This document shows positions 52,508-62,224 of a stretch of DNA of 64,000 bases, piece by piece; the first letter of the stretch is position 1; the number at the start of each line of letters is the position of its first letter. The notes below the pieces were generated by a model. The model saw only the letters and a program-made list of their open reading frames with translations. It was not told where the DNA came from and did not search any database. The translations under genes were made by a program, and so were the position numbers. This DNA comes from Gemmiger sp. An50 (GTDB lineage Bacteria > Bacillota > Clostridia > Oscillospirales > Ruminococcaceae): NCBI RefSeq assembly GCF_002161595.1, contig NZ_NFID01000009.1, positions 1 through 64,000 on the forward strand. Reading direction: 5' to 3'.

Positions 52508-55102
52508 TTGGCACAGCTTTCGCCCATGATGGCGCAATACTTCGAGATCAAAAAGCAGCATAAGGACGAGATCGTCTTCTTCCGGTTGGGCGATTTTTAC
52601 GAGATGTTCTACGACGACGCGATCCTGGCGTCCAAGGAACTGGAGCTTACCCTCACCGGCCGCGACTGCGGGCAGGAGGAGCGGGCCCCCATGTGCGGCG
52701 TGCCCTTCCACAGCTACGAAAACTATGTGGCGAAGCTGATCGCAAAGGGCTACAAGGTCGCCATCTGCGAGCAGATGGAAGACCCTGCCGCCGCCAAGGG
52801 CCTGGTCAAGCGGGATATCATCCGGGTGATCACGCCGGGTACCGTGATCGAGAGCAGCATGCTGCAGGACGACAAAAACAACTACATCGGCAGTGTATAC
52901 TTAAAGAACGGGAGCATCGGTGTCTGCTTTGCCGACGTTTCCACTGGCAGCGCCCACACCACAGAGCTGGCGGGGGAGAAGCTCTCCACCCAGCTGATCG
53001 CGGAGCTGTGCCGCTACAATCCCAGTGAGCTGCTGTTCAACACGGCCCTTCTGGATTTCAAGGACGTGACCGCCTACATCAAGCAGCACATGACCTGCTC
53101 GGTGGAGCTGATGGAGGACGAGTGCTACGCCCCGGACGAGGTGGAGCGGCTGCTGACCGAGCAGTTCGGTGCGGACTGGTCCAAGGCTACCGGCCTTTCC
53201 CGGGACGGCAATGCTCACGCGGCGCTGAGCGCGCTGCTGGGTTATCTGCATCGCACCCAGAAAAAGGGCGTGGAGCGGCTCAAGCTGGTGCACAGCTACG
53301 CCGAGGCCCAGTACATGCAGCTTTCCCCGGTGACCCGCGCCAATCTGGAGCTGACCGAGACCATGCGCGGCCGGGAAAAGCGGGGTACCCTGCTCTGGGT
53401 GCTGGACAAGACCCAAACCGCCATGGGCAAGCGCCTTTTGCGCAGCTGGCTGGAGCAGCCGCTGGTGAGCTCCGCAGCTATCAACCGGCGGCTCAACTGT
53501 GTGCAGGCCCTTTACAGCGAGAACATCCAGCGGGCCGAGCTGAGCGAGGCGCTGTCCCACGTGTTCGACATGGAGCGGCTGATGACCCGCACGGTTTACG
53601 GCTCCGCCACCCCCAAGGAGATCTACGCATTGGCCAGCACATGCACCCAGCTGCCCCTGATCCGAGAGCTGGCCGCCGGCTGCGGCTGCCCGGAGCTGGA
53701 GGAGCTGGCCCAGCGCATTGATCCTCTGGAAGATATCCGGGACCGTATTTTTGCCGCGCTGGAAGAGGAGACGCCTGCCACTTTGAAGGATGGCGGCGTG
53801 ATCAAGCAGGGCTACAACGCCGAAGTGGACGAGCTGCGTGACATCGTACACGGCGGCAAGGGGTATCTGTCCCAGCTGGAAGCCCGCATGAAAGAGGAGA
53901 CCGGCATCCGGACCCTGAAGGTGGGCTACAACCGGGTGTTTGGCTATTATCTGGAGGTCAGCAAATCCTTCACCGATCAGGTGCCGGAGAACTTTATCCG
54001 CAAGCAGACTCTGGCCAACGCAGAGCGCTACATCACTGAGGAGCTCAAGCAGCTGGAAAGCAAGATCCTGGGGGCAAGCGAGCGGCTGCTGGCGCTGGAG
54101 CGGCAGCTGTTTGAGGACCTGCTGCAGGACCTCTCCGCTCAGATTCTCAGGGTACAGAACACCGCTTCCGCCCTGGCTCAGCTGGATGTGTTCACGGCTC
54201 TTGCCCAGGTGGCGGTGAACAACAACTATGTGCGCCCGGTGGTGGACGACGGTGATGAGCTGATCATCACCGAGGGCCGTCATCCGGTCATCGAGCAGAT
54301 GCTCAAGGGCAGCCTGTTCGTGCCCAACAACACCCTGCTGGACTGCGGGGAAAACAATATGCTTATCATCACCGGCCCCAACATGGCCGGTAAATCCACC
54401 TACATGCGCCAGAATGCGCTCATCACCCTGATGGCGCAGATCGGCAGTTTTGTTCCGGCGCAGGAATGCCGGGTGGGCGTGGTGGACGCCATCTTCACCC
54501 GCGTGGGTGCATCGGACGATCTGGCTGCCGGTCAGTCCACCTTCATGGTGGAGATGACCGAGGTGGCCGAGATTCTGCAATACGCCACCAAGCGCAGCCT
54601 GGTCATTCTGGACGAGATCGGCCGCGGCACCTCCACCTTCGACGGCATGAGCATTGCCCGGGCAGTGGTGGAGCACATCGCCGGCCAGATCGGCTGCAAG
54701 ACCCTGTTTGCCACCCATTACCATGAGCTGACCGAGCTGGAAAACGCCATGGACTGCGTGAAGAACTACAACATCGCGGTGAAGAAGCGGGGCGACGACA
54801 TCACCTTCCTGCGGCGGATTGTTCGCGGCCCGGCCGATGACAGCTACGGCATTCAGGTGGCGAAGCTGGCCGGCCTGCCGGACAGTGTGACCAAGCGTGC
54901 CAAAGAAGTGCTGCGTGCACTGGAAGCATCTGCGCCCAAAAAGCATCAGGTGGAGCAGCTGGACTTCGGCGTAGTGGTGGAGATGAGCAGCCCGGCGCTG
55001 CCCAGCGAGATTCTGGACAAGCTGCGCAATACCGATCTGAACACCCTGACCGGTATCGAGGGGCTGCAATTCCTGTGTGAAATCAAAAATGCGCTGCAAT
55101 AA
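52508..55102 (+). CDS. mutS: DNA mismatch repair protein MutS
   Basis: MutS binds mispaired bases and starts repair. The 864-residue protein has the N-terminal mismatch-binding motif FFRLGDFYEMFYDDA with the conserved Phe-x-Glu, connector, lever and clamp domains, and the C-terminal ATPase with Walker A GPNMAGKST and the LVILDEIGRGTSTFDG motif. TTG 52508 has GAGGTG upstream. It starts the mutS-mutL-miaA group. Confidence 0.98.
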   Translation: MAQLSPMMAQYFEIKKQHKDEIVFFRLGDFYEMFYDDAILASKELELTLTGRDCGQEERAPMCGVPFHSYENYVAKLIAKGYKVAICEQMEDPAAAKGLVKRDIIRVITPGTVIESSMLQDDKNNYIGSVYLKNGSIGVCFADVSTGSAHTTELAGEKLSTQLIAELCRYNPSELLFNTALLDFKDVTAYIKQHMTCSVELMEDECYAPDEVERLLTEQFGADWSKATGLSRDGNAHAALSALLGYLHRTQKKGVERLKLVHSYAEAQYMQLSPVTRANLELTETMRGREKRGTLLWVLDKTQTAMGKRLLRSWLEQPLVSSAAINRRLNCVQALYSENIQRAELSEALSHVFDMERLMTRTVYGSATPKEIYALASTCTQLPLIRELAAGCGCPELEELAQRIDPLEDIRDRIFAALEEETPATLKDGGVIKQGYNAEVDELRDIVHGGKGYLSQLEARMKEETGIRTLKVGYNRVFGYYLEVSKSFTDQVPENFIRKQTLANAERYITEELKQLESKILGASERLLALERQLFEDLLQDLSAQILRVQNTASALAQLDVFTALAQVAVNNNYVRPVVDDGDELIITEGRHPVIEQMLKGSLFVPNNTLLDCGENNMLIITGPNMAGKSTYMRQNALITLMAQIGSFVPAQECRVGVVDAIFTRVGASDDLAAGQSTFMVEMTEVAEILQYATKRSLVILDEIGRGTSTFDGMSIARAVVEHIAGQIGCKTLFATHYHELTELENAMDCVKNYNIAVKKRGDDITFLRRIVRGPADDSYGIQVAKLAGLPDSVTKRAKEVLRALEASAPKKHQVEQLDFGVVVEMSSPALPSEILDKLRNTDLNTLTGIEGLQFLCEIKNALQ

Positions 55103-55130
55103 GGCGGCGCTTTCAGGGAGGTGACCGGAT

Positions 55131-57194
55131 TTGGCGGTCATACATATTCTGGACAAGCATACCGCAGAGCTGATCGCCGCCGGTGAGGTGGTGGAGCGGC
55201 CTGCTTCCGTGGTGAAGGAGCTGCTGGAGAATTCCATCGACGCCGGAGCCACCAAGGTTACGGTTACCATTGAACGGGGCGGCGTTTCGCTGATTCAGGT
55301 GGCAGACAACGGCAGCGGCATCGAGGCGGAATACATTTCCACCGCGTTTATCCGCCACGCCACCAGCAAGATTCAAACCCAGGAGGATCTGGAAAGCATC
55401 CACACCCTGGGCTTCCGCGGCGAGGCGCTGGCCTCCATTGCCAGCGTGGCCCGGGTGGAGGTGCTCACTCGCACCGAGCCGGACGAGTTTGCCTGCTGCT
55501 ACCGCATCGAGGGCGGGGAGGAGCTTGGCATGGAGCCGGGGGCCCGGCCCATCGGCACCACCATCTCGGTACGGGATCTTTTCTACAACACCCCCGCCCG
55601 GATGAAGTTTTTGAAGAAGGATTCCAGCGAGGGCACCTTTGTGGGCGAGACGGTCAGCCGAATCGCCCTGTCTCACCCCGAGGTGAGCGTGTCTTTTATC
55701 CGTGAAGGTAAACTGCTTTACAAGACTCCCGGCGACGGAGATCTTCGCAGCGCGGTCTATGCAGTGCTGGGCAAGGAGTTCGCCCGGGATCTTTTGCCGG
55801 TGAAAACCAGTATTGGTAACTACTCTGTATCTGGCCTGATCACTCCGCCCCGAGCCTGCCGGGCCAGCCGGGGCATGCAGTTCTTCTTCATCAACGGGCG
55901 GTTTGTAAAGAACCGCACGATGATGGCCGCCATGGAGAACGCATACCGGGGAACCCTGATGCAGGGCAAGTTTCCGGGCTGTGTGCTGATGCTGGATATG
56001 CCGGCGCAGCTGGTGGATGTGAACGTGCACCCGGCCAAAACCGAGGTGCGCTTTGCCCGGGAAAACGATGTGTTTGACGCAGTTTACGGCGCGGTGAAAA
56101 ACGCGCTGGGCCAGCCCGGCGGTGGGGAACAGCAGTTCCAGTTCGCTGCCGGTCAATCGGCTGAAAAGGAATCGGTCAAGCAGCCCGCGGCGCAGCCGGA
56201 AGCAGCGAAAAAAGCATTTAATTTTACTGTGAAGCAAGATGACTTTACAGTAAAAATGGAGCCGAAAAAGGCGGAAACCGGCGGAATCTGGCCGGTTCTG
56301 CCCAAAAAAGAGGAGCCGCTGGAGCCCATCGTCACGGTGCCGGATGAAGAGGACGCTCCGCGCATTTCCCGCGTTTGGCAAAGTGGCCCGAGCAGCTTTG
56401 CGAAGCCGGTGGGAGAGGGCTTCCGTTCGGAGCCGGTGCCGCTGGCAAAATACGCCGGGCCGGAGGAAACCGCGGAAGAGCCTGCCAGGCAGTGGGGTGC
56501 AGCTGCAGTGCAGCCCGTGCCGCAGCCGGAACCGGAAGAGCCTGTGGAACAGACTGTGTTTTCTGAGCCTGCGACAGAACCGCTGGAGCCCCGGCAGCAG
56601 ACGATGGAGCCGGAGCAGACCAGCCAGCCGCTCCAGTATGTGGGAGAGGTGTTCAAAACCTACATCATCACCCAGCGCGGGCAGGAGATGTGTCTGATCG
56701 ACAAGCACGCAGCTCACGAGCGCATTTTGTATGAACGGCTGGCCGCAGATTACGGCAAGGTGAGCAGCCAGCTGCTTCTGGCTCCCGTCACGGTGAATCT
56801 TTCCGCCGAGGAGAAGAACGCCATTTTGGAGCACGAGGCCCTGTTGCGGGATGCCGGTGTGGAGACCGAGGATTTCGGAGGCAGCACGGTACTGGTTCGT
56901 TCGGTTCCGGCCGATGTGGAAACCCCGGACGTGGAAGGCCTGATCTGTGAGCTGGCGGCAAAGCTGGCCCGAGGCAGCCGGGATGCTTTGAGCGAAAAGA
57001 CCGAGTGGGTGCTGCATTCCATCGCCTGCCGGGCCGCCATCAAAGCGGGCGACCGCACCGCCAGCGCCGAGCTGATGCATCTGGCGCAGGATATTTTGGA
57101 CGGCAAGGTGCCGCCATTCTGCCCCCACGGCAGGCCGGTGGTACTGAAATTGACAAAGAAGGAGCTGGAAAAACAGTTTGGGCGGATCGGATAA
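55131..57194 (+). CDS. mutL: DNA mismatch repair protein MutL (endonuclease type)
   Basis: The 687-residue MutL has the GHKL ATPase N terminus (IAAGEVVERPASVVKELLEN, FRGEALASIASV), a long variable linker rich in Pro and Glu (about 325-500), and a C-terminal domain with DKHAAHERILYE. This motif matches the DQHAx2Ex4E endonuclease signature, so this MutL is probably a nicking enzyme, as in bacteria without MutH. TTG 55131 has GGGAGGTG upstream. It overlaps miaA by 17 bases. Confidence 0.96.
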   Translation: MAVIHILDKHTAELIAAGEVVERPASVVKELLENSIDAGATKVTVTIERGGVSLIQVADNGSGIEAEYISTAFIRHATSKIQTQEDLESIHTLGFRGEALASIASVARVEVLTRTEPDEFACCYRIEGGEELGMEPGARPIGTTISVRDLFYNTPARMKFLKKDSSEGTFVGETVSRIALSHPEVSVSFIREGKLLYKTPGDGDLRSAVYAVLGKEFARDLLPVKTSIGNYSVSGLITPPRACRASRGMQFFFINGRFVKNRTMMAAMENAYRGTLMQGKFPGCVLMLDMPAQLVDVNVHPAKTEVRFARENDVFDAVYGAVKNALGQPGGGEQQFQFAAGQSAEKESVKQPAAQPEAAKKAFNFTVKQDDFTVKMEPKKAETGGIWPVLPKKEEPLEPIVTVPDEEDAPRISRVWQSGPSSFAKPVGEGFRSEPVPLAKYAGPEETAEEPARQWGAAAVQPVPQPEPEEPVEQTVFSEPATEPLEPRQQTMEPEQTSQPLQYVGEVFKTYIITQRGQEMCLIDKHAAHERILYERLAADYGKVSSQLLLAPVTVNLSAEEKNAILEHEALLRDAGVETEDFGGSTVLVRSVPADVETPDVEGLICELAAKLARGSRDALSEKTEWVLHSIACRAAIKAGDRTASAELMHLAQDILDGKVPPFCPHGRPVVLKLTKKELEKQFGRIG

Positions 57195-58134
57195 ACCAAG
57201 AGTTCTCGCCATCGGCGGACCTACAGCTTCCGGCAAGACCTCTTTGTCGGTGGAGCTGGCCAAGCGTTTGAACGGCGAGGTGATCTGTGTGGACTCCATG
57301 CAGATCTACCGGGGGCTGGATGTGGGCACCGCTAAGGTGACTGAAGAAGAGATGCAGGGAGTGCCCCATCATCTGGTGGGCTTCCTTGCGCCGGAGGAAG
57401 CCTTCAGCGTGGCGGATTTTGTCTCGCTGGCAGACCGGTGCATCCGGGACATCAGCGCCCGGGGCAAGCTGCCGGTCTTAGTGGGCGGAACCGGCCTTTA
57501 CATGGAAAGCCTGCTGTGCGGTCTTCGCTTTGCTGAGCAGAAGACCGACCCGGCCGTACGCAAGGAGCTGGAAGAGCAGGCGGAACGGCTGGGAGCCGAT
57601 GCCATGCACGAAAAGCTGGCGAAGATCGACCCGGAGTACGCGGCCACGGTCCACCCCAACAATGTGGGACGGGTGCTGCGGGCCCTGGAGCTGTTCCAGG
57701 TGACCGGCGTTACCATGACTCGGCAGCGTGCGGAATCGAAACCGGCCCAGCCCCCTTACGACAGTCTGCTGTTCTGCATCGGGTTTGAAGACCGGAGCGC
57801 TCTGTACCAGCGAATTGACCGCCGGGTGGATCTGATGCTGGAGCAGGGAATCCTGCAGGAGGCGCAGCTGGTCTACGACCACCGGGATACCTACCGCACC
57901 GCCGCGCAGGCGATTGGATACAAGGAATTCTTCCCGTATCTTTGCGGCGAAAGCCCGCTGGAGCCTTGCGTCGAAAAGCTCAAGCAGGCGTCCCGCAACT
58001 ACGCCAAGCGGCAGCTCACTTGGTTCCGGCGAATGCCTCAGACCATCTGGCTGGATGGCATGCGGGGTAATCTGGAAGAGCAGGCCTGGGCCTGTATTCA
58101 GCAGCTCTGGCCGCAGACGGATTCCGGCCGGTGA
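57178..58134 (+). CDS. miaA: tRNA dimethylallyltransferase
   Basis: MiaA transfers a dimethylallyl group to A37 of tRNAs that read codons starting with U. The 318-residue protein has the P-loop GGPTASGKTSL, DSMQIYRGLDVGTAKV, and GGTGLYMESLL. The TTG start 57178 lies within the end of mutL and has AAGGAGC upstream, so the two are coupled. It uses the isoprenoid made by the MEP pathway encoded at 30695-34016 and feeds MiaB. Confidence 0.96.
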   Translation: MGGSDKPRVLAIGGPTASGKTSLSVELAKRLNGEVICVDSMQIYRGLDVGTAKVTEEEMQGVPHHLVGFLAPEEAFSVADFVSLADRCIRDISARGKLPVLVGGTGLYMESLLCGLRFAEQKTDPAVRKELEEQAERLGADAMHEKLAKIDPEYAATVHPNNVGRVLRALELFQVTGVTMTRQRAESKPAQPPYDSLLFCIGFEDRSALYQRIDRRVDLMLEQGILQEAQLVYDHRDTYRTAAQAIGYKEFFPYLCGESPLEPCVEKLKQASRNYAKRQLTWFRRMPQTIWLDGMRGNLEEQAWACIQQLWPQTDSGR

Positions 58135-58227
58135 ATTTGGGAACCGGCATTAAACCACAACGGAAAATACAGGGCCGTCCGCTGTGCGGCTGCGGCTCAA
58201 ATTCATTGCAAATAGGAGGAGCGAAGC

Positions 58228-59445
58228 ATGCGAAGCTCCAAACAAAAAATCATCACAGCGGTGGTGCTGGCGGTACTCGTGTTGCCTGCCGTGTATCTGG
58301 GGGTTCAGCTGTTTGCCATCCTGAACCGGCCTTACCGCACCGAAACGGCGGTGGAGTACACCATGTCCGACAGCGTTTTTGCCGACGGCTATGTGGTGTT
58401 CGATCAAACCCCGGTGGAGGGCAGCGGCGATCTGGGCTATCTGGTGGAGAACGGCGAGCGTGTGGCGAACGGGACGGCGGTGGCGGAGGTTTATGCCAGT
58501 GCCGAGCAGGCCCAGAGCCGCCGCCAGCTGGAGGAGCTTGAGACTCAGCTCAGTTTGCTGGAAAAATCCGAAAACACCAGCGGCACCGATGTGGATATGC
58601 TCTATAAGCAGCAGCAGAACGCTTTGTACGATCTGCTGGACTGCATCGACATGCAAGCCTACGATCAGGTGAAAGAGGCAGGCAACCAGTATCTTCTGGC
58701 GGCAAACAAGATCCAGATCATGACCGGTGCGGTGAGCAACTTCGATCAGGCAAAGCAGGAACTGCAAGCCCAGAAGGAGCAGGTGGAGGCTCAGTTGGGG
58801 GAACCGGCGACCATTTCCGCACCGGTGGGCGGCTATTTCGTGGCCGCCGACTCGGCAGATCTCCTCTCGCTGATCCGGGAACAGCTGGATGAAATGGACG
58901 CGGCGGCGTTGGCGCAGTCCATCGAAAGCGGCGAAGGCGTGCAGCCTCTGGAGGGCGCGGGCAAAATCGTGACCAGCTACACTTGGTATTTCTATGGCAC
59001 CTGCAGCCTGGAAGAGGGCAAAAAGTTCCAGAACGTGTCCAGTGTGCAGATCAGCTTCCCGGGCGCGGCAGAAAAAACGCTTCCGGCCACGGTGGAATCT
59101 GTTGAGCTGAACGAGGAGCAGGGCCTGGCCAAATTCGTGCTGCACTGCGAATACATCGGCGCTGATGTGTTGGGGCTCTCGCTGGAAGAGGCAAAGATCG
59201 ACTTCGAGTCTTACGAGGGCCTTCGTGTGGATGCCGATGCGCTGCATATTGTGGACGGCGAAAAAGGCGTTTATGTGAAATATGGCAATCTGGCCCGCTG
59301 GCGTAAGATCCAGATCGTTTATCAGAACGAGGAATATATGCTGGTGGCAGAGGACGGAAAGGTCGGCACCGACAACGAGCTGCGCATGTTCGACGAAGTG
59401 ATCGTGGAAGGAACGGACCTGCGGGATGGAAAAATCCTGAGTTGA
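58228..59445 (+). CDS. HlyD-like membrane-anchored adaptor protein
   Basis: The 405-residue protein has one N-terminal membrane segment (ITAVVLAVLVLPAVYLGVQL) and a barrel-sandwich/lipoyl-like part (VENGERVANGTAVAEVYASA) with a coiled-coil hairpin (about 87-195), as in HlyD/RND adaptor proteins. No transporter gene is next to it. It stands before sepF and could serve the cell envelope or division, but this is inferred only from position. ATG 58228 has AGGAGG upstream. Confidence 0.75.
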   Translation: MRSSKQKIITAVVLAVLVLPAVYLGVQLFAILNRPYRTETAVEYTMSDSVFADGYVVFDQTPVEGSGDLGYLVENGERVANGTAVAEVYASAEQAQSRRQLEELETQLSLLEKSENTSGTDVDMLYKQQQNALYDLLDCIDMQAYDQVKEAGNQYLLAANKIQIMTGAVSNFDQAKQELQAQKEQVEAQLGEPATISAPVGGYFVAADSADLLSLIREQLDEMDAAALAQSIESGEGVQPLEGAGKIVTSYTWYFYGTCSLEEGKKFQNVSSVQISFPGAAEKTLPATVESVELNEEQGLAKFVLHCEYIGADVLGLSLEEAKIDFESYEGLRVDADALHIVDGEKGVYVKYGNLARWRKIQIVYQNEEYMLVAEDGKVGTDNELRMFDEVIVEGTDLRDGKILS

Positions 59446-59496
59446 TTATGGCCATGTGAAAATTTATGGAAGCAGCCAAAAAAATGATTTTGTTTG

Positions 59497-59525
59497 TTGA
59501 CAGGTTGCTGAAAAACGGCGATAAT
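59497..59525 (+). promoter_or_regulatory. Promoter of sepF
   Basis: TTGACA (59497-59502) and GATAAT (59520-59525) are separated by 17 bases, about 79 bases before the sepF start. It is one of the best promoters in the window. Confidence 0.7.
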
Positions 59526-59603
59526 ATATACTAACTGATTTTATATTTTTCTTGCATGAAAAAGGGCAATCTTATCAATGCACATTGGAAGGAGCAATGA
59601 AAG

Positions 59604-60050
59604 ATGTTTGATAAAGTGAAAAGCATGCTGGGCGTGGGTGACGAAGCCGAAGACGACTACTACGATACCGACGATATGTTCATCAATCCCTCCCGCGGCG
59701 GTGCTGCCCCGGAAGAGGATTATCCGCCGGAAAATACCGGCAAGCGCAATAAGGTGGTAAACATCAATGCCACCACTCAGCTGCAGGTGGTTCTGGTCAA
59801 GCCCGAGCGCTTTGACGACGCCAGCACTGTGGCGGATCACCTGAACGCCAAGCGCACGGTTGTGCTGAATCTGGAATCCACGAACAAAGAGGTTTCCCGC
59901 CGTCTGGTGGACTTTTTGTCCGGCGTGGCCTATGCCAACAACGGCCAGATGAAGCGCGTGGCCAACAGCACCTTCATCATCACCCCCTATAACGTGGATA
60001 TTATGGGCGATCTGCTGGACGAGTTGGAGAGCAATGGCGTATTCTTCTGA
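59604..60050 (+). CDS. sepF: Cell division protein SepF
   Basis: SepF anchors FtsZ filaments to the membrane. The 148-residue protein has an N-terminal amphipathic helix (MFDKVKSMLGVG), an acidic linker, and the SepF core (VVLVKPERFDDASTVADHL, NLESTNKEVSRRLVDFLSG). Its end overlaps the ylmH start by 17 bases. The order sepF-ylmH-divIVA-lspA-rluD is the Firmicutes division cluster. Confidence 0.95.
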   Translation: MFDKVKSMLGVGDEAEDDYYDTDDMFINPSRGGAAPEEDYPPENTGKRNKVVNINATTQLQVVLVKPERFDDASTVADHLNAKRTVVLNLESTNKEVSRRLVDFLSGVAYANNGQMKRVANSTFIITPYNVDIMGDLLDELESNGVFF

Positions 60051-60831
60051 TCCGGCTGCCCAGCGGGGCTTTGTTCCGCCGCAGAACGATCAGGAACGGT
60101 TGGTGATGCGCCGGGTCCAGGATCTGTGCGGAATCGCTATGCGCAAGGGAATTGCACGCTACAGCTCCTTTCTGAGCGACCGGGAACAGACGCTGGCGCA
60201 GGCTGCGCTGAACCGGGAGAGCTGTGAAGAGTATTCCTTCGATGGCGGCTATCCCTTTGCGGAAAGGAAGATTCTGTGCATCGAACCGGTGGGGTCTTGC
60301 GGGACCCCGCCCATTGCCTGTGTCCAGGTGGAGTGCTTTCACGCGCAGGATGTGCCTGCTCACAAGGATTATCTGGGTGCGGTTCTGGGCCTTGGGCTGG
60401 ACCGGTCCAGCATCGGCGATATCGTGCCGGACCCGCAGGCGCCCGGTACGGCTTATGTATTTGCGCTGGAACCGGCGGCGGAGCTGCTCTGCAATGAGCT
60501 TGCCAGTGTGGGCCGGTATTCCGTTCATACCCAGCGCTTTTACGGAGAAATCCCCGTACAGGAACCGGAGCGGACCAGGCAGAGCGCCACAGTTTCGTCT
60601 CTTCGGGCGGACGCAGTCCTGGCGGCGATGCTTCGATGCAGCCGCGGTCAGGCCGCTGATCTTGTACGCGGCGGCCGGTTGGAGATCAATCATGTGGCTG
60701 TGAGCAACCCGCATGCGCCGGTGTACCAGGGCGACCTGTTCACGGTGCGGGGAAACGGCCGTTTTCGCCTTGAGGAAATCGGCGGAAAAAGCAAAAAAGA
60801 TCGCCAATTTATTACATTTTTTCAATACTGA
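60034..60831 (+). CDS. ylmH: YlmH-family S4-domain RNA-binding protein
   Basis: The 265-residue protein has the YlmH N-terminal region and a C-terminal S4 domain (LRADAVLAAMLRCSRGQAADL, RGGRLEINHVAVSN). Homologues bind ribosomal RNA, and Bacillus YlmH acts in ribosome rescue. The ATG at 60034 lies inside the end of sepF. Length and position match the family. Confidence 0.9.
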   Translation: MAYSSDPAAQRGFVPPQNDQERLVMRRVQDLCGIAMRKGIARYSSFLSDREQTLAQAALNRESCEEYSFDGGYPFAERKILCIEPVGSCGTPPIACVQVECFHAQDVPAHKDYLGAVLGLGLDRSSIGDIVPDPQAPGTAYVFALEPAAELLCNELASVGRYSVHTQRFYGEIPVQEPERTRQSATVSSLRADAVLAAMLRCSRGQAADLVRGGRLEINHVAVSNPHAPVYQGDLFTVRGNGRFRLEEIGGKSKKDRQFITFFQY

Positions 60832-60858
60832 TACCAGAAATACTGGAGGAATTAAATT

Positions 60859-61641
60859 ATGATCTCACCGCAGGAAATCCGCAGCGTCACGTTCGACAAG
60901 GTCATGCGTGGATATCGGCCGGAGGACGTGGACGCCTTTTTGCAGCAGGTGGCTCAGGATATGGAGCAGCTGGCCGCGGACAACGCCGACAAGGAAAAGA
61001 AACTGTACATCCTTGCGGAGAAGATCGAAGAGTACCGCCGGGACGAAGACAACCTGAAGACTGCGCTGCTGAATGCACAGCGGATGGGTGAAAGCGTGAT
61101 CCGTGAAGCCAAGCAGAAGGCGGAGTCTCTGCTGCGCGAGGCGGGCATCCGGGCCGATACCCTCACCCGTGTGGCTCAGGAGCAGAGCGAGGAGCAGCAG
61201 CAGGAGCTGGAGCGGGTCAAGGCAGAAGTGGCTCATTTTAAGAATACCCTGCTGGCCATGTACAAGCAGCACATCGAGCTGATCAGCGGTCTGCCCGGCG
61301 ACGAAGAGATCGAGGAAGCCGAGCCCGTGGTGGAAGCTGTGGAACCGGTGCGTGAGGAAGAACCCCAGCCTCAGCCGGCAGAAGAAATGCAGCCTGAGCA
61401 GGCTCCCGTCATGGAGGAGCCGAAGGCGGAGACCATGCAGTTCCCCGATCTGGCCGAGCTTTACGGGGAGCAGTCCAGCGAGCCGGCCGGTAACATGCTG
61501 GATACCGTGGAAGAGTTCTTTGAGGAGGATTTCTCTGCGCAGACGTTCAGCCAGGAGCCCGTGGAAGAACCCAAGCAGGCGGAGCAGCCAGAGCAGGCCC
61601 CGGCGTTCCAGGGATTCAAGGGAATCCAGTTCACCGATTGA
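60859..61641 (+). CDS. divIVA: DivIVA-family protein
   Basis: DivIVA binds curved membrane at poles and septa and recruits other proteins. The 260-residue protein has the conserved start MISPQEIRSVTFDKVMRGYR, PEDVDAFLQQVA, and a coiled coil to about residue 150. The C-terminal 110 residues are acidic and rich in Glu, Pro and Gln, probably unstructured. It follows ylmH by 28 bases. Confidence 0.93.
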   Translation: MISPQEIRSVTFDKVMRGYRPEDVDAFLQQVAQDMEQLAADNADKEKKLYILAEKIEEYRRDEDNLKTALLNAQRMGESVIREAKQKAESLLREAGIRADTLTRVAQEQSEEQQQELERVKAEVAHFKNTLLAMYKQHIELISGLPGDEEIEEAEPVVEAVEPVREEEPQPQPAEEMQPEQAPVMEEPKAETMQFPDLAELYGEQSSEPAGNMLDTVEEFFEEDFSAQTFSQEPVEEPKQAEQPEQAPAFQGFKGIQFTD

Positions 61642-61660
61642 TCGGAATAAAACACCAGGG

Positions 61661-61690
61661 AAGGCGGCGTTTTGAAAAAGGCGCCGCCTT
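61661..61690 (+). other. Hairpin between divIVA and lspA
   Basis: AAGGCGGCG pairs with CGCCGCCTT around an 11-13 base loop. There is no T-run. It is similar in type to the hairpins in the pyrH-polC cluster. Confidence 0.5.
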
Positions 61691-61726
61691 TGCTGCGAAA
61701 CGGAAGATTAAAGGAGAACATTTGTT

Positions 61727-62224
61727 TTGGCAACTGTATTGATTACCGCCGCCGTGGTGGCGCTGCTTGTGATTTTGGACCAGGTTATTAAGCTGTGGGC
61801 AACAGCTGTGCTTGCGCCTGTGGGGGCGATGCCGCTTATCCCCGGCGTGGTGGAGCTTCGCTATTATCTGAATGACGGTGCGGCCTTCAGCAGTTTCAGC
61901 GGTCAGCAGTTTTTTCTGATTGCGTTCACAAGCGTAGCAATGGTAGCCATTGCGGCCTATCTGTTGATCAAGCGCCCGGCCCGCAAGCTGGAATATTGGG
62001 CCTGGGTGCTGGTTCTGGCGGGCGGGATCGGCAACTGGATCGACCGGGTGTTCAATCATCAGGTTGTGGATTACATCAACTTCCTGTTTATCCGCTTTGC
62101 GATCTTTAACCTGGCGGACGTGCTGGTCTGCACGGGAATCGGCCTGCTGATTCTGAATCTGATTCTGGAGGAGCTGGCTGCCAAAAAGAAGGCTTCTGGA
62201 GAAAAAACGGATGGAACGATTTGA
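61727..62224 (+). CDS. lspA: Lipoprotein signal peptidase (signal peptidase II)
   Basis: LspA cuts the signal peptide from prolipoproteins in the membrane. The 165-residue protein has four membrane helices and the two catalytic-Asp motifs: YYLNDGAAFSSFSG, and GGIGNWIDRVFNHQVVDYI. The TTG start at 61727 has AAAGGAG upstream. Its end overlaps rluD by 14 bases. Confidence 0.95.
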   Translation: MATVLITAAVVALLVILDQVIKLWATAVLAPVGAMPLIPGVVELRYYLNDGAAFSSFSGQQFFLIAFTSVAMVAIAAYLLIKRPARKLEYWAWVLVLAGGIGNWIDRVFNHQVVDYINFLFIRFAIFNLADVLVCTGIGLLILNLILEELAAKKKASGEKTDGTI

